From Proteiniborus ethanoligenes (GTDB lineage: Bacteria; Bacillota; Clostridia; Tissierellales; Proteiniboraceae): DNA of 64,000 nucleotides. Made by a program: the position numbers and the translations under genes. Below the pieces are notes generated by a model that saw nothing but the letters and a program-made list of their open reading frames with translations, ran no database searches and was not told the origin of the DNA. Every line of letters starts with the position of its first letter. Position 1 is the first letter of the stretch. Positions 54,158 to 62,505 of the stretch are shown piece after piece. The stretch lies in NCBI RefSeq assembly GCF_900107485.1, contig NZ_FNQE01000016.1:1-64000 (forward strand), given 5' to 3'.

Positions 54158-55561
54158 ATGAAAAAGCTTAAAACTAAAATTATTATACTAATGCTAAGTG
54201 TAGCCATATTATCTGTTGTTCTAGTAGCTGTAATAACTAACTTAACTATATTTAATAAATTTAACACCTATATGGAGGAGGAGCATGCTGACAGAATTAG
54301 TGATATTGTTAAAATGGTTGAATACTCCTACTCTATAGATAATAGCTGGTCAAACAAGGTTTTGAGAAACATAAGTAATTCCAGCCTTATAGATAATTTT
54401 ATGATTCAGATAATAAATGAAAATGGCAATGTTGTTTTTGAAAATAATGTAGACAATAGTATGATGAGAATGCATAATCAAATGATGGGAAGAATGGGCA
54501 AAAGAATAATGAGAGGAGCAGATAATAGTAAAATAAGTGATTCTAATACTACAGTTAAATTGCAAGAGCTAATAGTTGATGGTAAGAGAATAGGCACTAT
54601 TGAAATAGGCTATACTGGAAATTTTATAGTATCTCAAAGAGAAGTCGACTTTACTAAAGGCATAAACAGCTCTATACTGTATGCATCAATCATATCTATT
54701 ATTTTAGCTATTATTTTAGGGCTATACAACTCAAAAGTAATGTCACAGCCTATACTTAAAATCACTAATGCTGCTAATAATATTAGAGAAGGGGATTTGG
54801 ATACTAAAATCCAGATTAAAAATGATGCTAGGGAGCTAATAGAGCTATCAGAAGCTATTAACCATTTAGCTCAATCTCTTAAGGAACAGCAGATTTTGAG
54901 AAAAAGACTAACTACAGACATATCTCATGAGCTAAGAACACCTTTGACTATATTGCTAAGCCACATTGAAGCCTTTAGTGATGGTGTATGGCAGCCTACT
55001 AAAGAAAGATTAAGTATATGTAGAGATGAGGTTATCAGGCTCAAAAAGCTTGTAGAACAGCTAAAATATATAACAGATATTGAAAATCATAGAGTAGAGC
55101 TTGAAATAGAAAGCTTTAATCTATCAGAGCTATTAGAGGGGATAGTAGAAAGCTTTGAATATGAGTTCCAAATAAAGAGCGTAAGGCTAGAAAGACATAT
55201 AGAAGAAAATATAATAATTGAAGGAGACATGGACAAGGTTAGACAAATAATTATAAATCTCATTTCAAACGCCTTAAAATTCACAGACTCAGAAGGAAGG
55301 GTCAATGTAGCTCTTAACAAAGACAGTAATAAAACTATACTAGAAATAATAGATACAGGTATTGGAATTAATGAAGAAGATATTCCTTTTGTTTTTGAAA
55401 GGTTTTATAGAAGTGACAAGTCAAGAAGCAGAGATACAGGTGGTGCAGGCATTGGACTTACGATAACTAAAACCTTAGTAGAAGCCCATGGAGGAAAAAT
55501 AAGTGTTGCTAGTGAAAAGGAAAAGGGCAGCAGGTTTACAATTGTTTTTCCTAATATATAA
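54158..55561 (+). CDS. Sensor histidine kinase with Met-rich outside domain
   Basis: About 467 residues from the ATG at 54158. A membrane segment (IIILMLSVAILSVVLVAVIT) is followed by an outside domain of about 140 residues containing a run rich in methionine (SMMRMHNQMMGRMGKRIMRG near residues 105-124), a second membrane segment near 175-195, HAMP, the phospho-acceptor His in DISHELRTPLTILL, and the ATPase (QIIINLISNALKF and GGAGIGLTITKTLVEAHGG). Met clusters of this type can bind Cu(I) or Ag(I), so metal sensing is possible but unproven. Confidence 0.93.
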   Translation: MKKLKTKIIILMLSVAILSVVLVAVITNLTIFNKFNTYMEEEHADRISDIVKMVEYSYSIDNSWSNKVLRNISNSSLIDNFMIQIINENGNVVFENNVDNSMMRMHNQMMGRMGKRIMRGADNSKISDSNTTVKLQELIVDGKRIGTIEIGYTGNFIVSQREVDFTKGINSSILYASIISIILAIILGLYNSKVMSQPILKITNAANNIREGDLDTKIQIKNDARELIELSEAINHLAQSLKEQQILRKRLTTDISHELRTPLTILLSHIEAFSDGVWQPTKERLSICRDEVIRLKKLVEQLKYITDIENHRVELEIESFNLSELLEGIVESFEYEFQIKSVRLERHIEENIIIEGDMDKVRQIIINLISNALKFTDSEGRVNVALNKDSNKTILEIIDTGIGINEEDIPFVFERFYRSDKSRSRDTGGAGIGLTITKTLVEAHGGKISVASEKEKGSRFTIVFPNI

Positions 55562-55660
55562 ATATTGGATAGAATATTTTAAAATGATGAACCTATTAAT
55601 AAACTCTTAAATATGTTAGACTATAGCTATTGACAATGAATGTAAGAGGTGTAGATATTG

Positions 55661-56593
55661 ATGAGGCAAAGACTTAAAAAAATTAATCGCAGAAATAATT
55701 ATGTAATTTTAGCAGAAAATTTTCTTGATGAAGATAATAAGGAAAAGGCCTTACAATTTTTCAAGAAAGCATTAAAATTTAAGGGTGAAGAGTTTGAAAC
55801 TATAGATATTTTGTTTTATATAGCTCTTTTATATGATGAAATTGGCTTTAAGGAAAAGGCCTTTGAAACATATAATAGTATACTTAGATTAAATCCTAAT
55901 GAGGCGGGAGCATATTATGGCATTGCTATAATATACGATGAAAGAGGAGAAAAGGGAAAGGCACTAAGAAATTACCTAAAGGCTATTCAGTTAGATCCAG
56001 AATATGATAGGGCATATTTTTATGCAGGGAATATATATGACGAAGAAGGAGACAAAGAAAAAGCCATTGAGTATTATAAAAAGGTTATTGAACTAACACC
56101 AGATGATTATATGGCATACAATAATCTAGGCTCTATATATGAAGAAATCAAGGAGTACCAAAAAGCATTTGAAATGATTGAAAAAAGTATAGAAATAGAA
56201 GATGGATATTACAGATCCTTATTTAATATGGGTGTAATTCAAAAGCATTTAGGAAACATTGAAAGGGCAATTGATTATTATAAAAGGTCTATAGAAGCCT
56301 ATAGTGGCTACCCATATGCTTATTTAAATATTTCAGCAATATATATAGAAGAGAAAAAATATAAAGAAGCCATAAGGATACTTACGGAAGGAATAGAAAA
56401 AAATCCTGATGCAGGCTTTCTATATTACAACAGGGCTTGCTGCAATATAAATTTAAAAAATATTGACATAGCAATTACTGACTTAATCAAAGCAAAGGAG
56501 CTTTATCCAGATTTTATTGAAATGGTAAAGTCAGATAAAGATCTTAAGGTTATAAGAGAAAATAAAAGATATAGATTTCTTTTGGAGGATTAA
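55661..56593 (+). CDS. Tetratricopeptide repeat protein
   Basis: About 310 residues, made of roughly eight TPR units after a basic N-terminus: NEAGAYYGIAIIYDERGEKGKALRNYLKAIQLDP is one, PEYDRAYFYAGNIYDEEGDKEKAIEYYKKVIEL the next (both in part). There is no signal peptide or membrane segment, so it is cytoplasmic. It should be a protein-protein interaction scaffold. ATG at 55661 or TTG at 55658 could be the start. Confidence 0.85.
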   Translation: MRQRLKKINRRNNYVILAENFLDEDNKEKALQFFKKALKFKGEEFETIDILFYIALLYDEIGFKEKAFETYNSILRLNPNEAGAYYGIAIIYDERGEKGKALRNYLKAIQLDPEYDRAYFYAGNIYDEEGDKEKAIEYYKKVIELTPDDYMAYNNLGSIYEEIKEYQKAFEMIEKSIEIEDGYYRSLFNMGVIQKHLGNIERAIDYYKRSIEAYSGYPYAYLNISAIYIEEKKYKEAIRILTEGIEKNPDAGFLYYNRACCNINLKNIDIAITDLIKAKELYPDFIEMVKSDKDLKVIRENKRYRFLLED

Positions 56594-56597
56594 ACTT

Positions 56598-56646
56598 AGC
56601 TCCCATTCTTTCTAAGTACATTAAGAAAGGATGGGAGCTTTGCATT
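56598..56646 (+). terminator. Intrinsic terminator
   Basis: AGCTCCCATTCTTTCT pairs with AGAAAGGATGGGAGCT around about ten bases, ending TTTGCATTTT. Confidence 0.88.
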
Positions 56647-56678
56647 TTGCTAGATTACAATACATACGAAAAAACATA

Positions 56679-56737
56679 TTCCACTTAGCGGAAATGTTTA
56701 GTGTATACCTTTTATTTCACAAAAATAATTGTATAAT
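56679..56737 (+). promoter_or_regulatory. IclR-type operator/promoter module 1
   Basis: TTCCAC-TTA-GCGGAA at 56679-56693, then 38 bases, then TATAAT at 56732-56737. The operator is a near-perfect palindrome of the type bound by IclR-family proteins, and lies upstream of the -10 as an activator site would. No strong -35 is seen, fitting activation. Confidence 0.65.
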
Positions 56738-56760
56738 GTAGTTGAAGCACAAAAGTACTA

Positions 56761-56840
56761 TAGTATTTTAAAACTCAACAAACTAAAATACTAAAGCTAA
56801 AAAGCTACGCATACATTGAAAACAAAAGGTTTTTATGCGT
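56761..56840 (+). other. Two inverted repeats in the leader between the two promoters
   Basis: TAGTATTTTA at 56761-56770 pairs with TAAAATACTA at 56784-56793. ACGCATA at 56807-56813 pairs with TATGCGT at 56834-56840, with AAAAC/GTTTT inside. A transcript from module 1 would contain both hairpins. No T-run follows either, so neither is a clear terminator. No gene is seen between 56647 and 57004. Confidence 0.45.
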
Positions 56841-56917
56841 TTGAAATATTTTTAATCCACTACAATTATTAATGTATTATTTATGATAATTATGAAAAAC
56901 TACAATAAGAAAACCTC

Positions 56918-56976
56918 TTCCGCATAGCGGAAATATTTAATACATGTATTTAGTTGATAAAAATTTAGAGTATAAT
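56918..56976 (+). promoter_or_regulatory. IclR-type operator/promoter module 2
   Basis: TTCCGC-ATA-GCGGAA at 56918-56932, a perfect palindrome, then 38 bases, then TATAAT at 56971-56976, the same spacing as module 1. It immediately precedes the catabolic operon. Confidence 0.75.
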
Positions 56977-57004
56977 TTAATTAGAAAGATTGGAGGTAAA
57001 ATTT

Positions 57005-57793
57005 ATGGATGAAAAGCTTATTAAAGATTGTGCCTTGGAAATATATAATGCTGAAAAAAATTGTAGTCCTATGGGAGCGCTGACAGACAGGTTTTCAGAC
57101 ATTACAATTGAGGATGCCTATAAGATTCAAATGGCTGTTGTCGATTTAAAGCTTAAAGACGGAGAAAAGATTATTGGAAAGAAGATAGGTTTAACAAATA
57201 AAGCCATTAGAGAGCAGATAGGAGTACATGAACCAGACTATGGAATCATAACATCTTCAGGATTTGTTGGAGATGGGGGAGAGCTTGACTCTACAACACT
57301 GATTGCTCCAAGAATCGAACCTGAGATAGCATTTGTTTTAAAATCAGATTTAACTGTAGATATGTACCCTGTAAATAACATGGATATAATTAATGCTACT
57401 CTAGGAATTTGTCCTGCACTTGAAGTCGTAGATAGTAGAGTAAAGGATTGGAAGATAAAGATACAAGATACAATTAGCGACAGTGCTTCCTATGCAAGAA
57501 TAGTTCTTGGCAATAGAATAACACCACTAGATGGCCTGGACTTAAGAGTAATAGGCATGGCTTCTTATGTAAATGGAGAGCTAGTTACACATGGTTCTAG
57601 TGCAAATGTAATGGGGAATCCAATTGAAGCTGTTACATGGCTAACTAATAAATTATTGAAATATGGGGTTGAATTAAAAGCAGGTGAAATTATACTGTCA
57701 GGCTCCTTCACACCAGTGTTCTCTATAAAAAAAGGTGATAGTGTGTTAGCTATATTTGACCGTCTTGGCGAAGTGTCTGTAAGAGTGATATGA
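57005..57793 (+). CDS. 2-keto-4-pentenoate hydratase (MhpD/XylJ family)
   Basis: About 262 residues from the ATG at 57005, chosen because GGAGGT lies seven bases before it; the frame opens at 56990. Family blocks: DAYKIQ, IGKKIGLTNKAIREQIGV, DYGIITS, PRIEPEIAFVLK with metal-binding Glu residues, ALEVVDSRVKDWK and GEIILSGSFTPVF. Family members hydrate 2-hydroxypenta-2,4-dienoate to 4-hydroxy-2-oxovalerate or decarboxylate related acids, with a divalent metal. It heads the operon whose later genes cleave 4-hydroxy-2-oxovalerate. Confidence 0.9.
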   Translation: MDEKLIKDCALEIYNAEKNCSPMGALTDRFSDITIEDAYKIQMAVVDLKLKDGEKIIGKKIGLTNKAIREQIGVHEPDYGIITSSGFVGDGGELDSTTLIAPRIEPEIAFVLKSDLTVDMYPVNNMDIINATLGICPALEVVDSRVKDWKIKIQDTISDSASYARIVLGNRITPLDGLDLRVIGMASYVNGELVTHGSSANVMGNPIEAVTWLTNKLLKYGVELKAGEIILSGSFTPVFSIKKGDSVLAIFDRLGEVSVRVI

Positions 57794-57794
57794 G

Positions 57795-58601
57795 ATGAGA
57801 GATAAAAATCAGATCCAATCAATTATTAAAGCATTTAACATTTTAGAGCTATTTTCTAGAGAGAATAATGAGTTAAGAATTAAAGATATATCTATAGCTT
57901 TAGATTTACCACTAAGTACAGCTCATAGAATATTGTCTAACCTATTAGAATTAGGATATATATCTCAAAATCAAGAGAATGGAAAGTATAGATTAGGGGT
58001 AAACGCTTTTATATTAGGTTCCAATGTGAATCATATCAATAATCTAGTGGATATATCTTTACCCTTGATTGCATTTCTTGCAGATAAATATAATTGTATG
58101 TCTCATCTAGTTGTAGAGCAAAATGGTAAAGTTTTATGCGTTGGCAAAATTGGAACTGTAAAGCGTGATAACACTACTATACCTGCACGAGGTGAAGTAC
58201 ATCATATGCAAGTTACAAGTGTTGGAAAGGCTATACTGGCATTTTTGCCAGAAAGCAGACAAAAATCAATAATTGATAATAAAATTGAATTTAAAAAATT
58301 TACAGCTAATTCAATATTAACAAAGGAAGAGTTGTATAAAGAGCTTAAAACCATAAGAAAAAAAGGCTATGCAACTGATAACGAAGAATCAGAAATTGGA
58401 TTATTTTGTTATGGCGTTCCTATTTTCAATAACAATTTTGAAGCTCAAGGCGCAATATCCTTATCAATCTATGACAGCAAAAGCCCATCAAATTATTTGG
58501 AGATTATAGAGGATTTAAAAAGAACAGCATCATTTATCTCTAACATCTACTGTGCTAATACTTCAAATTTTTTAAACAAAAAAAATAATTTAACTTACTA
58601 A
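57795..58601 (+). CDS. IclR family transcriptional regulator
   Basis: A 268-residue regulator beginning one base after the hydratase stop. The N-terminal winged helix has FNILELFSRENNELRIKDISIALDLPLSTAHRILSNLLELGY (in part); the GAF-like effector domain follows, with MSHLVVEQNGKVLCVGKIG, TSVGKAILAFLP and the YATDNEESEIGLFCYGVPIF block. It should bind the two TTCC-N-GGAA palindromes upstream of the operon. Their distance from the -10 elements suggests activation by a pathway acid. Confidence 0.93.
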   Translation: MRDKNQIQSIIKAFNILELFSRENNELRIKDISIALDLPLSTAHRILSNLLELGYISQNQENGKYRLGVNAFILGSNVNHINNLVDISLPLIAFLADKYNCMSHLVVEQNGKVLCVGKIGTVKRDNTTIPARGEVHHMQVTSVGKAILAFLPESRQKSIIDNKIEFKKFTANSILTKEELYKELKTIRKKGYATDNEESEIGLFCYGVPIFNNNFEAQGAISLSIYDSKSPSNYLEIIEDLKRTASFISNIYCANTSNFLNKKNNLTY

Positions 58602-58614
58602 TATCTAATGCGAA

Positions 58615-58636
58615 TTAACTAGCTTGCCCTAGTTAA
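58615..58636. other. Perfect 8-base inverted repeat
   Basis: TTAACTAG-N6-CTAGTTAA in the gap between the IclR gene and the aldehyde dehydrogenase gene. It could be an operator or an mRNA hairpin; there is no T-run. Confidence 0.5.
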
Positions 58637-58731
58637 ACGCTGCCCACAAAGACATTTTATTACAAAATTTACAATTAATTAAAACAAATTGCAATAATGC
58701 AAACGTTAACTAATAAAGGAGGTTATTATAA

Positions 58732-59610
58732 ATGAGTCAAAAAGTAAAAGTGGCAATAATAGGACCAGGAAATATAGGAACAGATTTAATGTACAAGGTA
58801 CAAAGAAGCTCTGTTCTAGAAATGAGTGCTATGATTGGCATTATGGAATCTGAAGGAATTAATAGAGCTAGAAACCTAGGTATACCAACATCTATAGAAG
58901 GAATCAAGTTTATTGAGGACAATCCAGATATTGCAGATATAGTTATAGATGCTACAACTGCAAAAGCACACAGTGAAATTCATGGACCTATTTTGGAAAA
59001 ACTAGGAAAAATCGCTATAGACTTAACTCCAGCTGCAATAGGAAAAATAGTTTCCCCAATGGTAAATATGGAAGACGCACTAAAGGTTAAGAATGTAAAT
59101 TTAATAACTTGTGGAGGACAAGCTACTACACCAATTATCTATACAATTGGTAAGCATGTTGGAATTGAATACGCAGAAGTTGTAACTGCAGTTGCTAGTA
59201 AAAGTGCAGGGCCAGGAACTAGAAATAATATAGATGAATATACAAGAACAACTGCTAGAGCAATTGAATTATTAACAAACTCCGATAGGGCAAAGGTTCT
59301 TACAATATTTAACCCTGCAATTCCAGAAGTACCTATGAGAAACACTATATTCTGCATTCCTAAAGAAGAATATGATATAGAAGAAATTGCAAAAGCAGTA
59401 GAGGAAATGGTTAAGAGTATCCAAGAATATGTACCAGGATATACATTAACTCTTCGCCCTACAGTGGATAAAGGAATTATTACTACAATTGTAACCATAG
59501 AGGGACAAGGAGATTTTCTACCGCCATATGCAGGAAATTTAGACATTGAAACTGCATCTGCAGTTAAGATAGCTGAATTATACGCAAAAAATATATTGAA
59601 AAACAACTAA
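58732..59610 (+). CDS. mhpF: Acetaldehyde dehydrogenase, acetylating (MhpF/BphJ family)
   Basis: A 292-residue enzyme of usual family length. The NAD-binding motif is IIGPGNIGTDLMYKV; the catalytic Cys is in NLITCGGQATTP near residue 127; the substrate region is KSAGPGTRNNIDEYTRTTARAIE and the C-terminal domain LRPTVDKGIITT. It turns acetaldehyde, CoA and NAD into acetyl-CoA. In the known bacterial complex the aldehyde is channelled from the aldolase encoded by the next gene, which starts 17 bases later. Confidence 0.95.
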   Translation: MSQKVKVAIIGPGNIGTDLMYKVQRSSVLEMSAMIGIMESEGINRARNLGIPTSIEGIKFIEDNPDIADIVIDATTAKAHSEIHGPILEKLGKIAIDLTPAAIGKIVSPMVNMEDALKVKNVNLITCGGQATTPIIYTIGKHVGIEYAEVVTAVASKSAGPGTRNNIDEYTRTTARAIELLTNSDRAKVLTIFNPAIPEVPMRNTIFCIPKEEYDIEEIAKAVEEMVKSIQEYVPGYTLTLRPTVDKGIITTIVTIEGQGDFLPPYAGNLDIETASAVKIAELYAKNILKNN

Positions 59611-59627
59611 AGATTGGAGGAGAAGAA

Positions 59628-60653
59628 ATGGGAAGAAAAATAAAGCTAATAGATACAACAATGCGTGATGGAAGCCATGCTATTCATCATCAATATACAA
59701 AGGAAAAGGTTATGGCAATAGCAAAAGGAGCTGAAGAAGCAGGACTTTATTGTATTGAAGTAGGACATGGTGCCGGAGTGGGTGGCTCAGTGCTTCAATA
59801 TGGTTTAGAAAAAGAAAGCACTATTGAGTTGATAAAAGCTGCCAAATCAATGTGTAAAAATACTAAGGTAGGAACATTGCTTGTTCCAGGCCTAGGAACA
59901 ATGGAAGATTTAAAAAAAGCAGTTGAGGCAGGTCTTGACTTAGTAAGAGTTGCAGTACACTGTACAGAAGCAGATGTTGGAGCACAACACATAAGATTAG
60001 CTAAAAGCTTAGGCTTAGAAGCTATAATGTTCTTCATGATGACACATATGACTAGCCCAGTAGAACTAGCAGAGCAAGCAAAAATGGCTGAGGAATACGG
60101 AGCAGATGTAGTATATTTTGCAGATTCATCAGGTGCTATGACACCAGATGACATAAAAGACAGAGTAAATGCCATTCGTTCAAAAGTAAGTATCCCTATA
60201 GGAGTACACACTCATAATAATTTAGGCTTAGGAGTAGGTAATGCTATAGCTGGAATAGTTGCAGGATGTGATTATGTAGACGGAACCTTTGAAGGCTTGG
60301 GAGCAGGCTGTGGGAATGGAAACCTTCAAGCTATAGTAGCAGTACTAAATAAAATGGGAATTGAAACAGGTGTTGATTTATACAAGCTTATAGAGGTTGG
60401 AAAGAATGAAGTGAGACCAATTATTGAGCATTCCTTAGAGATAACTGGTGAGTCAATACTATTAGGCTACATTGGAATTTACTCTAGCTTCTATCTACAT
60501 GTTATTGAATATGCTGAAAAGTTTGGTATAGATTCTAAACTGATCTTCGAAGAATTAGGAAAACGTAAGGTTGTTGGAGGACAAGAAGATCAAATTTTAG
60601 ATATTTGCCATGAAATCATTGAAAAAAGAAAGGGGAATGTAAATGAGAAGTAG
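59628..60653 (+). CDS. mhpE: 4-hydroxy-2-oxovalerate aldolase (MhpE/BphI family)
   Basis: A 341-residue HMG-CoA-lyase-like TIM-barrel aldolase: [16 protein letters not shown] with the catalytic Asp/Arg/His, [23 protein letters not shown] and the metal-binding [13 protein letters not shown], then the communication domain. It splits 4-hydroxy-2-oxovalerate into pyruvate and acetaldehyde. It overlaps the dehydratase gene by 11 bases. Confidence 0.95.
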   Translation: MGRKIKLIDTTMRDGSHAIHHQYTKEKVMAIAKGAEEAGLYCIEVGHGAGVGGSVLQYGLEKESTIELIKAAKSMCKNTKVGTLLVPGLGTMEDLKKAVEAGLDLVRVAVHCTEADVGAQHIRLAKSLGLEAIMFFMMTHMTSPVELAEQAKMAEEYGADVVYFADSSGAMTPDDIKDRVNAIRSKVSIPIGVHTHNNLGLGVGNAIAGIVAGCDYVDGTFEGLGAGCGNGNLQAIVAVLNKMGIETGVDLYKLIEVGKNEVRPIIEHSLEITGESILLGYIGIYSSFYLHVIEYAEKFGIDSKLIFEELGKRKVVGGQEDQILDICHEIIEKRKGNVNEK

Positions 60654-62301
60654 TCAGGTTACTAAAGGATACCAAAGAGCTACACAAAGATCGCTATTAA
60701 AAGCTACAGGTCTTTCAGATGATGACTTAAAAAAACCATTAATTGGAGTAGTTAATTCATTTAATGAGGTTAATCCAGGACATATTCACCTAAATGAAAT
60801 CACATATTCAGTTAAACTAGGGGTTGCATCAAAGGGTGGTGTTCCAATAGAAATACCAGCTATAGCTATATGTGATGGTATAGCTATGGGACACTCAGGG
60901 ATGCATTATCCTTTAGCTTCACGTGAGCTAATTGCAGACTCAATAGAAGCAATGACAGAGGCTCATCAATTAGATGGTCTAGTAATGGTTACAAACTGTG
61001 ACAAAATCACACCAGCTATGCTAATAGCAGCAGCTCGTTTGAATATTCCATCAATTGTAATAGCTGGAGGACCAATGTACGCTGGAAGATATAAAGGTGA
61101 ACCAACAGATGGAAGCTTACTTTACGAGGCTGCAGGAAAGGTTGCAGCTGGAGATATGACACTAGAAGAGCTTAGTGAATTTGAAGAAGAAGCTTCACCA
61201 GGCTGTGGCGCATGTGGACTTTTAGGTACTGCAAACTCTATGAATTGCATGGCAGAAGCTTTAGGTATGGCATTACCATTTAATTCTTCAATACCAGCAT
61301 ATTTAGCAAAGAGAAAAGCATTGTCAAAGAAAACAGGAGAGCAAATAATGTACTTGGTTGAAAATAATATTAAGCCAAGAGATATTATGACTCGACAAGC
61401 ATTTTTAAACGCATTAGCAGTAGATATGGCAATTGGAGGCTCAAGCAATACCGTACTACATTTAATTGCTATTGCACATGAAGCAGGAGTAGAGTTAACT
61501 ATAAAGGATTTTGATGAAAAGAGTAGGGTATCACCTAAGCTATGTTCATTTAGCCCAGGAGGAAAATATCACTTAGAAGATTTATATAGAGCTGGTGGTT
61601 TACAAGCAGTTATAAATGAGGTAGCAAATCTTGATTATGTAGATTTAAATATTATGACTGTAACAGGTAAAACTATGCTTGAAAACGTTAAAGGTATGAC
61701 AAGTAAGATTTATGATGTAGTTAGACCTTTTAATGACCCTTATTATGCAGAAGGTGGTATAGCAATATTATACGGAAATCTGGCACCAGAAGGAGCAGTA
61801 ATCAAGCAATCAGCTTGTGACCCTTCAATGTATAAGCATACTGGACCAGCTCGCGTATTTGATAAAGAAGAAGATGCAGTTGCTGCAATACTAAATGGAG
61901 AAATCAAGAAAAAAGATGTAGTTGTAATTAGATATGAAGGTCCTAAGGGTGGACCAGGTATGAGGGAAATGCTTACACCTACATCAGCTATGATGGGGGC
62001 TGGATTAGGTCTTGATTGTGCCCTAATTACAGATGGAAGATTTTCAGGTGCAACTAGAGGGGCATGTATAGGACACGTATCACCGGAAGCGGCTGAAGGT
62101 GGTCCAATAGCCTTAATTAAAGAAGGCGATATTATTGAATTGGATGTAATCAATCGTTCATTAAATATATTAATTAGTGATGAAGAGTTAGCACAAAGAA
62201 AAGCACAATGGGCTCCTATAGAGCCAAAGATTAAAACTGGTTACTTAAAGCGTTATGCTAAAACAGTTAAATCAGCTTCACATGGAGCCATAGTGGAATA
62301 G
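60643..62301 (+). CDS. IlvD/Edd family dehydratase, probably catabolic
   Basis: A 552-residue dehydratase: [41 protein letters not shown], Fe-S cysteine in [11 protein letters not shown], a Cys-rich [17 protein letters not shown] in place of the more usual SCxGM form, and [19 protein letters not shown]. It is of IlvD length and N-terminus, but the cysteine block differs and no other branched-chain biosynthesis genes are present. Overlap with the aldolase gene ties it to the catabolic pathway. A 2,3-dihydroxy acid such as 2,3,4-trihydroxypentanoate would give the aldolase substrate directly. A house-keeping dihydroxy-acid dehydratase role cannot be excluded. Confidence 0.88.
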   Translation: MRSSQVTKGYQRATQRSLLKATGLSDDDLKKPLIGVVNSFNEVNPGHIHLNEITYSVKLGVASKGGVPIEIPAIAICDGIAMGHSGMHYPLASRELIADSIEAMTEAHQLDGLVMVTNCDKITPAMLIAAARLNIPSIVIAGGPMYAGRYKGEPTDGSLLYEAAGKVAAGDMTLEELSEFEEEASPGCGACGLLGTANSMNCMAEALGMALPFNSSIPAYLAKRKALSKKTGEQIMYLVENNIKPRDIMTRQAFLNALAVDMAIGGSSNTVLHLIAIAHEAGVELTIKDFDEKSRVSPKLCSFSPGGKYHLEDLYRAGGLQAVINEVANLDYVDLNIMTVTGKTMLENVKGMTSKIYDVVRPFNDPYYAEGGIAILYGNLAPEGAVIKQSACDPSMYKHTGPARVFDKEEDAVAAILNGEIKKKDVVVIRYEGPKGGPGMREMLTPTSAMMGAGLGLDCALITDGRFSGATRGACIGHVSPEAAEGGPIALIKEGDIIELDVINRSLNILISDEELAQRKAQWAPIEPKIKTGYLKRYAKTVKSASHGAIVE

Positions 62302-62341
62302 ATAGCTTAAGATATACTAAAAACATTGATTGCGTTATTAA

Positions 62342-62432
62342 AATATTGAAATTGGGCTAGGTTCCTCATTTAAAGGCACTTGTTCTTACAACATAAATAC
62401 CCCAAACTAGTAAGACCTAGCCATTTCAATAT
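62342..62432. repeat. About 90-bp inverted-repeat element (MITE-like)
   Basis: The left end AATATTGAAATTGGGCTAGGT and the right end ACCTAGCCATTTCAATAT are inverted copies with two small indels. The same end sequence is found next to the transposase gene at 1655-1671. The interior codes for nothing. It sits between the dehydratase and permease genes and could also fold as RNA in the operon transcript. Target duplications are not evident. Confidence 0.6.
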
Positions 62433-62505
62433 ACTTGAATGAATTCACTATGTAGGAGAAAACGCTTTACATTCAATAAATTATAAAATAACAAGGGGGA
62501 TTATA

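Noticed and set aside
56954-56976. TTGATA with TATAAT as a standard promoter
   Set aside because: The spacing of 11 bases is too short for a housekeeping -35/-10 pair; the duplicated operator-to-TATAAT geometry is a better explanation.
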